Shown here piece by piece: positions 49,257 through 58,156 of a stretch of DNA of 64,000 nucleotides. The translations under genes were made by a program, and so were the position numbers. Below the pieces are notes generated by a model that did no database searches, was not told where the DNA came from, and was given only the letters and a program-made list of their open reading frames with translations. Origin of the DNA: a virus; IMG/VR virus record IMGVR_UViG_3300023179_000093, positions 1 through 64,000 of that record; one strand, 5' to 3'. Each line of letters starts with the position of its first letter. The stretch's first letter is position 1.

Positions 49257-49670
49257 ATGTCAAGATTAGCTATGGGCGCCTTAATAATCCTGGCATGTCT
49301 CATTCTTTCGGGTTGTACGACAGTTTCTAGTAAGGGTTACCCAAACTTCTCAACTACAGAGGCTAGGCTTGAGGCAGCCTCATCCGTAGCCAACCCAGAG
49401 GCAAAAGCTCATATAGAGGCCGCCAGAGAGCAATTAAAGGCCGCTAAAGAGGCTTGTTACGCCAATACCGAGGCTTTGGAACAGGCAATTAGAGAAAAGA
49501 ACGAGGCCATCAAGGAAGCGGCTGTCTGGAAAGAAAAGCAACGCAAAGCTCTTAAGGAACTTTGGATTTACCGTGGAGCCATCCTTGCGTTTGTTCTTTG
49601 GACATTTCGTGGAGCCATATTTGGTGGAGTAATGTTTGTGGCTAGGAAATTTGTGGGGATACCCTGGTGA
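49257..49670 (+). CDS. Lipoprotein with C-terminal membrane segment (u-spanin-like)
   Basis: A 137-residue protein from ATG 49257. The signal ends in a lipobox (LILSGC), the middle is a charged coiled coil (AHIEAAREQLKAAKEACY..., IREKNEAIKEAAVWKEKQRK) and the end has a membrane segment (AILAFVLWTFRGAIFGGVMF). Lipid at one end and a membrane segment at the other is the layout of a unimolecular spanin, which joins outer and inner membranes to finish lysis. Position among the lysis genes supports it. Paired spanins were not seen. Confidence 0.7.
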   Translation: MSRLAMGALIILACLILSGCTTVSSKGYPNFSTTEARLEAASSVANPEAKAHIEAAREQLKAAKEACYANTEALEQAIREKNEAIKEAAVWKEKQRKALKELWIYRGAILAFVLWTFRGAIFGGVMFVARKFVGIPW

Positions 49671-50008
49671 TTCGTTGGCTTCGGTCAAACTTTCAAGGGA
49701 TGGTAGCAATCCTAGTCGCTATCATCATTTTCTTTTTACTTGGCCCCATCCTTCAGGGCTTTGACACCACCGCAGGGGTTGTTGACTTAGGAAGTCTTCA
49801 TGTTCTGATCTTTGGAGCGGTTAGATTTCTTTTCTGCACATTCCTTGCCTGGTCAGTACTCCAGTTGGATTGGAAGATTCTAGATCGATACATTGATCGT
49901 GGCGCGCTTAGGGACGATTGGAAGGAAGCCTGCCCAAAGACCCGTTTGTTTACTTTTGTTTTTGTTTTTGGAGTTCTTTTGATTTCAGCAATTTTGTCAT
50001 GCAAGTAG
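49667..50008 (+). CDS. Membrane protein, holin candidate
   Basis: A 113-residue protein from GTG 49667 (GTGA overlap with the preceding gene). Three hydrophobic segments (MVAILVAIIIFFLLGPIL, VLIFGAVRFLFCTFLAWSVL, FTFVFVFGVLLISAIL). Between spanin and endolysin, a holin is the best guess; it is larger than most. Confidence 0.55.
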   Translation: MIRWLRSNFQGMVAILVAIIIFFLLGPILQGFDTTAGVVDLGSLHVLIFGAVRFLFCTFLAWSVLQLDWKILDRYIDRGALRDDWKEACPKTRLFTFVFVFGVLLISAILSCK

Positions 50009-50529
50009 TTTATGTTGCGATTCTTTTTGCGTTTCTTTCCCACTCTATGGCTAGCCCAGGAGTTGAGGCGCAGAGGCTTCTCGTCATCGAGCAGGCTCGA
50101 AAATCCCTTGGTATTCGGGAAGCCACGGGTCGAAACGACGGGCCCCTGGTGGACGAGATCCTTTCATCGGTAGGTCTTGAAGGTACCAAGGCGCCGTGGT
50201 GTGCGGCTTTCATTGTCTGGGTTGGCGACAAGGCCTTTGGGGCGTCGTTATTCAATCCCTACCCTAGGTCGGCTTGGAGCCCGGTATTTCTTGCTAAACC
50301 GACATGGGATCGACAAAGGAGGGGAACCCCTCTTAAACCAGCAGATGTCTTTGGAATCTGGTTCAACTCGATGGGCAGGGTGGCGCACGTTGGCCTTGTG
50401 GAAAAGAACGAGGGGGATTGGTTAGTTACGATTGAAGGGAATACAAATGGGGGAGGGAGTCGGGACGGAGATGGAGTTTATCGGCGTCGTCGCTTGGCTG
50501 TTAATGTACTTGGAAAGGACTGGTTGTGA
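49999..50529 (+). CDS. CHAP-like endolysin with signal peptide
   Basis: A 176-residue protein. ATG 49999 gives an N-terminal hydrophobic stretch (VVYVAILFAFLSHSMA) usable as a Sec or signal-anchor sequence. The domain has APWCAAFIVWVGD (catalytic cysteine, about residue 67), RVAHVGLVE (histidine, about 128) and IEGNTN, the CHAP-type amidase/peptidase triad pattern. It degrades peptidoglycan in the periplasm at lysis. Confidence 0.8.
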   Translation: MQVVYVAILFAFLSHSMASPGVEAQRLLVIEQARKSLGIREATGRNDGPLVDEILSSVGLEGTKAPWCAAFIVWVGDKAFGASLFNPYPRSAWSPVFLAKPTWDRQRRGTPLKPADVFGIWFNSMGRVAHVGLVEKNEGDWLVTIEGNTNGGGSRDGDGVYRRRRLAVNVLGKDWL

Positions 50530-50936
50530 GCCAGCACATTGGAGCCATTGGGGTTAGTAAAGTTAGCTCCATATTACTTGAAAATGGTTTTATTGTTAGC
50601 CATCCGGTATACGACAATGGTTATGACCTAATTACTGATTGGAAGGGAACTTTAAATCGTGTCCAAGTAAAGACTACTTTTGGTGGGGAAGATGGTGTAA
50701 AGAACCGAAGCAAACTTAAATTCTTTGCTTTGCGTGGGCAGGGTGGCCAAAACAGAAGCCCAAAAAAACTTTATGGCAAAGGCATAGCAGATGCCTTTGT
50801 ATTTTATAACGCAAGGCACAACGCTATCTTTGTAATACCTAACGACAAACTCCCAAAAACTACCTCAGTCTACTTTGCCCCCAACTGCACTTGGCGCGAT
50901 AATTGGGATGTCTTGCGAAATCCAAAGAGGGGATAG
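50526..50936 (+). CDS. PD-(D/E)XK endonuclease-like protein
   Basis: A 136-residue protein from GTG 50526 (GTGA overlap). IGAIGVSKVSSILLENGFIV, GYDLITDWKG and RVQVKTTF are the helix-D-QVK pattern of PD-(D/E)XK nucleases, similar to small homing-type or group I intron-linked enzymes (PF11645-type by recollection). It is much more AT-rich than the lysis genes before it, which hints at independent insertion. Confidence 0.65.
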   Translation: MSQHIGAIGVSKVSSILLENGFIVSHPVYDNGYDLITDWKGTLNRVQVKTTFGGEDGVKNRSKLKFFALRGQGGQNRSPKKLYGKGIADAFVFYNARHNAIFVIPNDKLPKTTSVYFAPNCTWRDNWDVLRNPKRG

Positions 50937-50945
50937 ACTTTACCT

Positions 50946-53552
50946 ATGGCTAGCCAAGAAGAGCTCCGTTTAACAGAAGGGCAGTCCAATTGGAGCGTGG
51001 GGATGGACTCTTCAGTTGTTCCCAATCTTGTTCCCGACAATGGCTGCGCAATGGCTATTAATACAACTTTTCGTGGTGGTAGGCCAAGAACTAGGCCTGG
51101 TAATACTCAAGTGTTCCTACAGGACAACCCAGAATTACAGGGTGGACTAGCTCTTTTTAATACCGGCCAAGCTCTTGTTGGCAGTGCAACAATCTCTGTT
51201 GGTAATTATTTTCAAGGGGCAACTATGTATATCAACAAGGAAGATTCCGCAAGGAACTACCTTGTATGTGGTGTAGGCGGATACATATGCAAAATAGATG
51301 TTGTAACTGGTTATGTAACCATTTTAAGCAGACTAAACAACTTTGGTTCCGAAGAAACAGATCCCAACGGAAATAGAATCTTGTTTAGGTGGGACGCCAC
51401 AAAAAGAATATATTTTGCCCAAGCAGAAAGATATCTTATTATTCAGAACAACGTAGACAAGCCATTAATATTTGATGGAGAGTTCTTATGGCAAACTGGA
51501 GTTGGACCAACTGGAAGTATCGGCAACATATCTTCTATACCAACTGGAAACATAATGGCTTATGGGCAAGGCAGATTGTTTGTCACACTTCCAGACCGAA
51601 CAAAATTTCTTGCTGGGGATTTAGTATTTGGAGGATCTGCATCTCAAGTTGAAGTTAGCACTTCGACAATAGGCAGTACCAACGTTGGTGCAAAAACACG
51701 AATCACATGCTCGTCTACTGTAAACTTTACGAATGGAGATGTCGTAACCATATCTGGGCATAGCTCTACGCCAGACATAAATGGCACATGGAGAGTCTCA
51801 AATGTCACAAATGTAAGTTCAATCGGTTCTTTTGACATTAACCATAATGCCTATAATCAGGCCTACGCAAACGGAACTGGTGGTTTTGCCACAAAAGCTT
51901 CTTCTGGGTCTGACACTGATCTTTTAAGATTCACGGAGACAACCTATTTAGCTGAAGGCGGTAGTTTTCAGGTGCCTTCTGAGATGGGCAAAATTCGTGG
52001 AATGATATTCCAGCCTATTGCCGACACGGCGTCTGGACAGGGGGATCTTATGGTATTTGCGGAAGCTGGCGTTGTTAGCTTTGGGGTTTCGGCACCACGA
52101 AGCATGTGGAAAAATACTCCTGGGTTCCAGCGCATTACCCTATCTAAAATTGGATCTATATGCGAAAGATTCCTGCTTCCTGTTAACAACGACATTTATT
52201 TCCGATCTGCCGATGGAATTCGTTCGTACAGAAATGCTAGGGCAGAGCAAGATGGTTTTGGCCAACTCCCATTATCTAGCCAGGTTCAAGCTTTCACAGA
52301 TTTCGATACAGAGTCTTTGCTTGAAGCTGGGTCAGCCATATTCTTTGACAACCGACTCCATTTTACCGTTGGCCCAATTGTGGATTTAAAAAATATAACT
52401 CTCCCGTCAAATAACCCGTTGCCGACAAGACCCACTGCTTTTGAGGGTATCGGAACTTTTGATTTTAACAGCATGGGTGGTGCCGGAAAAGATAAGATAG
52501 CCACTTGGGATGGGCTTTGGACCGGAATTCGAGTTTACCAATTAATCTCTGGCTACATTGACGGAGTCCCAAGAGCATTTGCGTTTGTCCAAAACAAAAC
52601 AACTTACGAAAACGAACTATGGGAGCTCTATCCTTGGGCTCTTTACGATTACACTTTAACAAGTTCTGGAGACAGAATCCAATGCGCGGTTGAAACTAGG
52701 TCGTATAACTTTGGGTCGGAGTGGACTCTCAAAAAACTGACTCGTGGGGATCTCTGGGTGTCCGACTTCGATGGAATATCACTAGTAAATGTCTACTATA
52801 AACCCGAATCTTCTTCCTGCTATCAATTTTGGCATTCATTTACAATATGCGCGGAAAACAAAACATGCGTCCCATTTGTTTTGGATCGAACGCCAGCAGG
52901 CTCATCCGAGTCAATCCCAATGTACCTAAACGCAAGGACTGTCACAAGAGCGACATCTTGGAAGCTCACCTTTACCGACCCACCAGAATATTTCTACCTA
53001 TCTTTAACAGATTCTGTTGGCAACATATCAGGGTCTACTGGTCAACCATATAATCGTAATTATCTTTTTACGGGGGATCAGACAAATTCAATACTGAAAA
53101 CTAAAGGTCCTTTTAGTTCTTATGTGACACAAAAACTTAAATGGTCAGAACTAAACCCAGCTGTCCTTAAAGCCGAACTGCTGAGGATTGGTCTTGGCAG
53201 CAATACCTCAGTTACAAAAACCACTACAGCTGGAGTAGACCAATGGACAATAACCTTTTATAACGCCAACAATGTATTGTCATATGTTGAAGCCCCAGAC
53301 ATTATACCTTCGTATTTAGGTGAAACAGAGACGCCTTGCGGGTTGTTTAAACCTTTAGACAACAGAACCCAATATAGGTCTCAATTGAGGCTTCCGACTC
53401 CCCCAGACACATGCAACGCTAATGGCGGAAGCTTGACAAAAATAAGTCAGACATTTCAATTTAGAATAGAGTGGCAAGGTTGTATGGCTCTTAGTAAAGT
53501 CCTATGGCATGCTGACAAAGTAATTCAACCAACATCTGGAAGTTGTTTATGA
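50946..53552 (+). CDS. Large tail protein (tail tube/nozzle-like)
   Basis: An 868-residue beta-rich structural protein. GRPRTRPGNTQVFLQD, a repeating strand/turn pattern, the phrase ICERFLLPVNNDIYFRSADG and a C-terminal FQFRIEWQGCMALSKVLWHA are typical of short-tailed phage tail nozzle/tubular proteins. It has eight or more cysteines late in the sequence. It would form the distal tail with the adaptor encoded at 56864-58150. Confidence 0.65.
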   Translation: MASQEELRLTEGQSNWSVGMDSSVVPNLVPDNGCAMAINTTFRGGRPRTRPGNTQVFLQDNPELQGGLALFNTGQALVGSATISVGNYFQGATMYINKEDSARNYLVCGVGGYICKIDVVTGYVTILSRLNNFGSEETDPNGNRILFRWDATKRIYFAQAERYLIIQNNVDKPLIFDGEFLWQTGVGPTGSIGNISSIPTGNIMAYGQGRLFVTLPDRTKFLAGDLVFGGSASQVEVSTSTIGSTNVGAKTRITCSSTVNFTNGDVVTISGHSSTPDINGTWRVSNVTNVSSIGSFDINHNAYNQAYANGTGGFATKASSGSDTDLLRFTETTYLAEGGSFQVPSEMGKIRGMIFQPIADTASGQGDLMVFAEAGVVSFGVSAPRSMWKNTPGFQRITLSKIGSICERFLLPVNNDIYFRSADGIRSYRNARAEQDGFGQLPLSSQVQAFTDFDTESLLEAGSAIFFDNRLHFTVGPIVDLKNITLPSNNPLPTRPTAFEGIGTFDFNSMGGAGKDKIATWDGLWTGIRVYQLISGYIDGVPRAFAFVQNKTTYENELWELYPWALYDYTLTSSGDRIQCAVETRSYNFGSEWTLKKLTRGDLWVSDFDGISLVNVYYKPESSSCYQFWHSFTICAENKTCVPFVLDRTPAGSSESIPMYLNARTVTRATSWKLTFTDPPEYFYLSLTDSVGNISGSTGQPYNRNYLFTGDQTNSILKTKGPFSSYVTQKLKWSELNPAVLKAELLRIGLGSNTSVTKTTTAGVDQWTITFYNANNVLSYVEAPDIIPSYLGETETPCGLFKPLDNRTQYRSQLRLPTPPDTCNANGGSLTKISQTFQFRIEWQGCMALSKVLWHADKVIQPTSGSCL

Positions 53553-53785
53553 GTGTTTGCACAACAGAAACATGCTCAAGAGTTCTTGGGATCTATGGGG
53601 ATATTGTTCAAGGAAATACCGAAACATTAGACACCTTAAGTGTCGAGGATTCACTAAATAGTGGTCTACTTCCAAATGGTGCAAGAACTGGCGACCCTAT
53701 TGCCGTTAGTGGTTCTTACACAATCATAGTTGATGGAAACCCAGAAGTTATCTACGAGGATGGGTATCTTCTTAAACTAAATTAA
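53549..53785 (+). CDS. Small tail-cluster protein
   Basis: A 78-residue acidic protein from ATG 53549 (ATGA overlap). SVCTTETCSRVLGIYGDIVQ, then an NGARTGDPIAVSG turn and strand-rich end (YTIIVDGNPEVIYEDG). Probably a small tail or fibre accessory, by position. No family recognised. Confidence 0.5.
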   Translation: MSVCTTETCSRVLGIYGDIVQGNTETLDTLSVEDSLNSGLLPNGARTGDPIAVSGSYTIIVDGNPEVIYEDGYLLKLN

Positions 53786-53789
53786 AAGT

Positions 53790-54866
53790 ATGGCTGTTAA
53801 AATAGACGAGCTTTCTCTTCTTGCTAACCCACAACTTACCGGGTTAGTGCCAGTGGTTGTTGGAGGGGCAACCCGCAAAACAACCTTACAAGATATTTTA
53901 GGAGCCGTGACTGGCGGAACAGTCACAAGCCTAAGCTTTTCTGGAAATCTAGCAGCTAACCCAAACCCAATCACTACTTCAGGAGATGTTTATTTTAATC
54001 TCCCAGGGATGATTTTACCATACGCTGGCACTTCCGCTCCATCTGGCTGGGTATTTTGCAATGGCCAAGAGTTAAATAGGGTAGGTAACGCCGCTTTATT
54101 TGGCGTAATACAAACTACTTATGGTTCTGGTAATGGGACGACAACTTTTAATGTGCCAGATCTCCGAGGAAGAATTCCTTTTGGCAAGGCGAATAGTTCA
54201 ACTGAGACGAATAAGCTGTCTGGGCAAGCCATTAGCCCAAACATATACACCTTGGGTGCAACTGGAGGTTACGAAAGCCACACTTTAACCACAGAGCAGA
54301 CATCTGTTCGTGGCCATTCGCATAACGGCGCTACAAAAAAAGCTGTTTATGGAAGATCAAACGAGGCTGCTGATTGGAATTGTCCGCCACCTATGGGCTC
54401 TTATTGCGGTAACAATATGTCTGGAAATATTGTTGAGGGTGTTTATACCGTAGGAAATTTAAACGGATATCCAACATGCCATTTTGAGTTGACCGCAAGA
54501 ACACTTGACAGCGACACAAATCCCTATGTCCAAGCTCTCCTTGAAGAATCACCTTGGAAAAGATCTCAAACTATAACTTGGACACAGGCCTTTGGGGATT
54601 TAACCTTTCCAGTATCTCCCATTTCTCTTTCAACTCCGACCGCATCTTCCAATCTAAGTGTAGGCCTTCGTGTTAATTCTGGATCTGCCTACATCTCGTC
54701 TAATACTCTATATATTACAGGACCAGGTTGGATAGTCCTTGAGGCATTCCAAGACGGAAATTCAACCTTTCTTCCAGTAGTACTTGCAAAAAGCTTTTAT
54801 GTGACAAGTGCTCCACATAACAACATGCCACCTTGCCAAGTTGTAAACTATATTATCAAAACTTAA
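53790..54866 (+). CDS. Tail-collar fibre protein 1, with an extra Ig-like domain
   Basis: A 358-residue protein. N-terminal docking part (IDELSLLANPQLTG, TRKTTLQDIL), then a Phage Tail Collar-type domain (LPYAGTSAPSGWVFCNGQEL, FNVPDLRGRIPFG, GATGGYESHTLT, VRGHSHN). Near residues 255-335 there is an extra unit (QTITWTQAFGDLTFPVSPIS ... ITGPGWIVLEAFQDGN) like the MBG/YDG repeats of the 58157 gene. It then rejoins the shared C-terminal NMPPCQVVNYIIKT. It is likely a receptor-binding fibre tip. Confidence 0.8.
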   Translation: MAVKIDELSLLANPQLTGLVPVVVGGATRKTTLQDILGAVTGGTVTSLSFSGNLAANPNPITTSGDVYFNLPGMILPYAGTSAPSGWVFCNGQELNRVGNAALFGVIQTTYGSGNGTTTFNVPDLRGRIPFGKANSSTETNKLSGQAISPNIYTLGATGGYESHTLTTEQTSVRGHSHNGATKKAVYGRSNEAADWNCPPPMGSYCGNNMSGNIVEGVYTVGNLNGYPTCHFELTARTLDSDTNPYVQALLEESPWKRSQTITWTQAFGDLTFPVSPISLSTPTASSNLSVGLRVNSGSAYISSNTLYITGPGWIVLEAFQDGNSTFLPVVLAKSFYVTSAPHNNMPPCQVVNYIIKT

Positions 54867-54870
54867 ATAT

Positions 54871-55692
54871 ATGGCGTCTTTTAAAATATCAGCGTTAAAA
54901 CCAACTACCCTGTTGGACGATACCACAACAATTCCATGTTTTTATAATGGGAAAACATATCAGTTGTCTATTGCTACCTTAACCTCGTACTTTGGCACAG
55001 GAACCTTTAAGGCGATTTTCTCAGGCGATTCTATTGAGTGTTCTCCAAACCCAATATCAACCTCTGGCAACATTTCTTTTAGAAGCCCAGGATTAATGAG
55101 TCTTTATGCTGGGAACAGCGACCCTAGTGGTTGGCTAATATGCAACGGAAGGGAATTACCAAAGAGTAACCCAACATACTCAAACTTATATGCCGTGATT
55201 GGCGATAGGTATGGAACTCCCTCAAACTCTAGTGTCTTTAAAATTCCAAACACATCTGGGTTAAGCGTGTTTGGTCTAGACAATATGAATGGAGTGGCTT
55301 CTGAAAGGCTAACCGCAGAAAACCTTGATGGTGGCGTTCCAACAACACTAGGAAGCATTGGTGGAAACCAACCCCAAACGCTTACCCCAGAAAACTGTCC
55401 TCTCAGCCCACATTCGCATAATAGCGGAACCATAAACTGGGTAGTTGCCTTTGGCAATGGGTGCACTGCGGGGGGGTATAGCAATTTTGGTGGAGTTCGC
55501 AGAAGTTTCAGATTTTCAAACGAAGATTATTTAGCGGATACCGCAACACCAGCAAATAATCAAAGGTATTGGAATAGGGCTGACGCAAATATAAAGACTA
55601 TGAATGTCAGCTCCACGGATCAAGTGGCGACAACACTCACACATCCACATATACCGCCTTTAATCTTATTAAATTGGATTATTAAGCTATGA
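54871..55692 (+). CDS. Tail-collar fibre protein 2
   Basis: A 273-residue paralogue of the previous protein. N-terminal part (FKISALKPTTLLDD, YQLSIATLTSYFG), then the collar domain (LYAGNSDPSGWLICNGRELP, FKIPNTSGLSVFG, GSIGGNQPQTLT, SPHSHNSG) and C-terminal HIPPLILLNWIIKL. The second, GNSDPSGWLICNG, phrase and the shared C-terminus make the relation clear. The variable middle may set receptor specificity. Confidence 0.8.
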   Translation: MASFKISALKPTTLLDDTTTIPCFYNGKTYQLSIATLTSYFGTGTFKAIFSGDSIECSPNPISTSGNISFRSPGLMSLYAGNSDPSGWLICNGRELPKSNPTYSNLYAVIGDRYGTPSNSSVFKIPNTSGLSVFGLDNMNGVASERLTAENLDGGVPTTLGSIGGNQPQTLTPENCPLSPHSHNSGTINWVVAFGNGCTAGGYSNFGGVRRSFRFSNEDYLADTATPANNQRYWNRADANIKTMNVSSTDQVATTLTHPHIPPLILLNWIIKL

Positions 55693-56474
55693 GTACAACA
55701 CCATCAGTACGAATCACAGCTTTACCAGACCTGCCAGATGGAGCTACGCCTTCACAAATATACATACCTGTCGTTGCAAATGGCGTAACCCGAAAAATGG
55801 CAATTTCTGAATTATTCGCCTACAGAACATCTGGAACCGTAAAGTCGATTACTTACTCAAGCTCCGTGCGTGTTGTTGTAAACGAATCAACTGGTAGAGC
55901 AACGGCTTCCTTTTATCTTCCTGGTGCAATAGCCGCTTTCCCGGGAACCCAGCCTCCAGAAGGGTGGTTGCTGTGCGCCGGGCAGGCAGTTTCTAGATCT
56001 ATTTACGCAAGCTTATTCGCTACCATTAATATTATTTATGGTGTGGGAGACGGAAGATCTACTTTTAACCTTCCCGATCTTCGAGGAAGGACTCCTGTTG
56101 GGCATAATTCAATGGGAGCCTCAGATTCTGGTAGGCTTCTCGGGGCAAGACCAGGAGGAGTTTACGGGAATACTCTGGGGGCAGTTGGCGGTAAAGAAAC
56201 CCATGTTCTTACCCAAGATGAAACACCGATATCTAAACATACCCATCTGGTAAAACATTCGTGGGATTATAGTACAGATGATTGCGAGCATGGGGATAAC
56301 TGTCATTGTGGGTATAACGAAAAGCAAGGAATGGTTGGAAACTCTCCAAATGTAAGCGCTCCCATGTCATACACTCTTTCTGGTTCAAATAGTAATAACC
56401 AAAACCTATCTTCTGCGACACCGCATAAAACCGTCCCCCCACTTGTGTTTTTAAACTATATCATAAAATACTGA
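55689..56474 (+). CDS. Tail-collar fibre protein 3
   Basis: A 261-residue paralogue. N-terminal part (VRITALPDLPDGATPSQIYI, VTRKMAISELF), collar domain (FPGTQPPEGWLLCAGQAVSR, FNLPDLRGRTPVG, AVGGKETHVLT, SKHTHLV), C-terminal TVPPLVFLNYIIKY. A cysteine/histidine cluster (DDCEHGDNCHCGYNE) in the middle is unlike the other two and may hold a metal. ATGA overlap with gene 2. Confidence 0.8.
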   Translation: MSTTPSVRITALPDLPDGATPSQIYIPVVANGVTRKMAISELFAYRTSGTVKSITYSSSVRVVVNESTGRATASFYLPGAIAAFPGTQPPEGWLLCAGQAVSRSIYASLFATINIIYGVGDGRSTFNLPDLRGRTPVGHNSMGASDSGRLLGARPGGVYGNTLGAVGGKETHVLTQDETPISKHTHLVKHSWDYSTDDCEHGDNCHCGYNEKQGMVGNSPNVSAPMSYTLSGSNSNNQNLSSATPHKTVPPLVFLNYIIKY

Positions 56475-56475
56475 T

Positions 56476-56862
56476 ATGCCCCTAATCGCCGGATCTCTCC
56501 CACCGAATACCTGCTACGGAACTCCACAACAGCTTCTTGATCTTTTTGGAGCGTACCTTTCTCTTCCTGGCCAAAACACTATATTGGAGGGCAAAAAGGC
56601 TTCAACCTTTAACATAACGGCCGGAACAAACATTTCGATTATCCCAACTGTTGGTAAAGACACTCTTACCGTATCTGGAGCCTCTATCGGAGATCCTGTT
56701 GTAATTGGAGTTCCTAGCCCCCCCGATGGAGTTTTGTTTGATGCGTATGTAAGCGCCTCAAATATAGTCACCATCCGATGTACCTATGTAAAAACCGGAC
56801 TCTCTATGAATAGCCAAAACTATACGGTAAAAGTATTTAAGTTTGGTGGAGTATACCCTTGA
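56476..56862 (+). CDS. Small tail-cluster protein, beta-rich
   Basis: A 128-residue protein with a polyproline-free, Thr/Ile/Val-rich beta pattern (STFNITAGTNISIIPTVGK, DPVVIGVPSPPDGV, TVKVFKFGGVYP). By position it is a tail or fibre accessory. No family recognised. Confidence 0.55.
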   Translation: MPLIAGSLPPNTCYGTPQQLLDLFGAYLSLPGQNTILEGKKASTFNITAGTNISIIPTVGKDTLTVSGASIGDPVVIGVPSPPDGVLFDAYVSASNIVTIRCTYVKTGLSMNSQNYTVKVFKFGGVYP

Positions 56863-56863
56863 T

Positions 56864-58150
56864 ATGGCTCTTACGCTTATCGAGGCCAAAACAGCCTTAG
56901 CTAAATATGTTGATAACGGCGTCTGCGAAACTGACGACAGGGTAGTTTTAAAGATAAACGAAGCCCAAAGGCGTCTGCATAGTCATCGTGCCTGGATCGG
57001 GGTTTTGGCAAAGTTTGCAGTTCCAGTTACCAATTCTGTTTTTACGCTCCCCAATACAACCAACGATTTAACGACACCGGCTGGTTTTGGCTTGGAAAGT
57101 GCTCTCAAAGTATGCTCCAGTTCGTCTCCGTTGACCTTTATTACAAACGGAGTCGAAGCATTCCTTGGAGGGACTAACGATATTGTAAAAGTGTCTTTGG
57201 TCGACTCATCCCCAAACTCAAGGACATACAAAGTTGAGGAATCTGGTGTCACCAAAGTAGAAGTCACGGGTAAGCTTAACATGATCGAAGCCGACGCAGA
57301 TGAAGATCTTGTTCTAATCGACGATGTTGATGCTTTAAAGCTAATGCTTCTCGCTATCTACCGAGAAGAAAATAACCAGCTTGAGATGGCTCAAGCTCTT
57401 GAAACTAAGGCAATCGAGAGGCTTACCATCAAAACGGATCGAGCCATTGAGGCCGCCAGAAGAATTAACTACCAAACACAGGTTGCCAGCGAAGTTTCAG
57501 GAACGATGGGTCAGTATAGAGCGAGGCTCGCTTTAGATCTTGAGGACGGGATCAAATACAATGAGGCCGAGCTAACCCATTTGATTAACCGAGCGGAAGA
57601 AGCCCTTTTTAACCTTGGTAAATGGGTAGGCACCATTGCGACATTAAAGGTATCCACCGCACAAGGTGAGGTTGTTCTCCCTAGCGAGGTAAGCTCAGTC
57701 CTTGCGGTATCGACCGAGGGGAAGGCCGCACCAGTGTATTCACGCTTTTACGATTACCATGAAAATGGTCCTGGGTTACAAGACTCTGATTCTTCTGGTC
57801 TGAATGTATTTATTGATAGGGGGGAAACCTTTATTAACGGCGAATATAGAAAAGTTTACTACACAAGGACTGGGGACGAAAATGGGTGTTACAACATTCT
57901 TTACAAAAAAAGATGGTCTCCCAAAAATAGGAATTCCGACAAACTGGATATTCGAAACTATCAAGCCATCAAGGAAATGGCTCTAAGCATTAAATCATTA
58001 ACGACCAACCCCGAAGTTGCCACAATGCTTCAAGAAAGAGCCGTTGGTATCCTAAGCAAAGAAGTAAACGAAGCCAGAGGAGGTACAAAACAAAATATTA
58101 ATGTCCAGTCGACTGCGTTTATGTTTTCTGAAATTCCTACCTTAGTTTAA
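56864..58150 (+). CDS. Tail adaptor with tandem repeated domain
   Basis: A 428-residue protein from ATG 56864. Two halves share a pattern: IEAKTALAKYVDNG...LKINEAQRRLHSHRAWIG and (about residue 215 on) ARLALDLEDGIKYNEAELTHL...NRAEEALFNLGKWVG. The NEAQ.RL....W.G pattern is typical of short-tail adaptor/tail-tubular proteins that link portal and tail. The middle carries a coiled-coil stretch (ENNQLEMAQALETKAIERL). The duplicated adaptor is unusual. Confidence 0.65.
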   Translation: MALTLIEAKTALAKYVDNGVCETDDRVVLKINEAQRRLHSHRAWIGVLAKFAVPVTNSVFTLPNTTNDLTTPAGFGLESALKVCSSSSPLTFITNGVEAFLGGTNDIVKVSLVDSSPNSRTYKVEESGVTKVEVTGKLNMIEADADEDLVLIDDVDALKLMLLAIYREENNQLEMAQALETKAIERLTIKTDRAIEAARRINYQTQVASEVSGTMGQYRARLALDLEDGIKYNEAELTHLINRAEEALFNLGKWVGTIATLKVSTAQGEVVLPSEVSSVLAVSTEGKAAPVYSRFYDYHENGPGLQDSDSSGLNVFIDRGETFINGEYRKVYYTRTGDENGCYNILYKKRWSPKNRNSDKLDIRNYQAIKEMALSIKSLTTNPEVATMLQERAVGILSKEVNEARGGTKQNINVQSTAFMFSEIPTLV

Positions 58151-58156
58151 AAAAAA

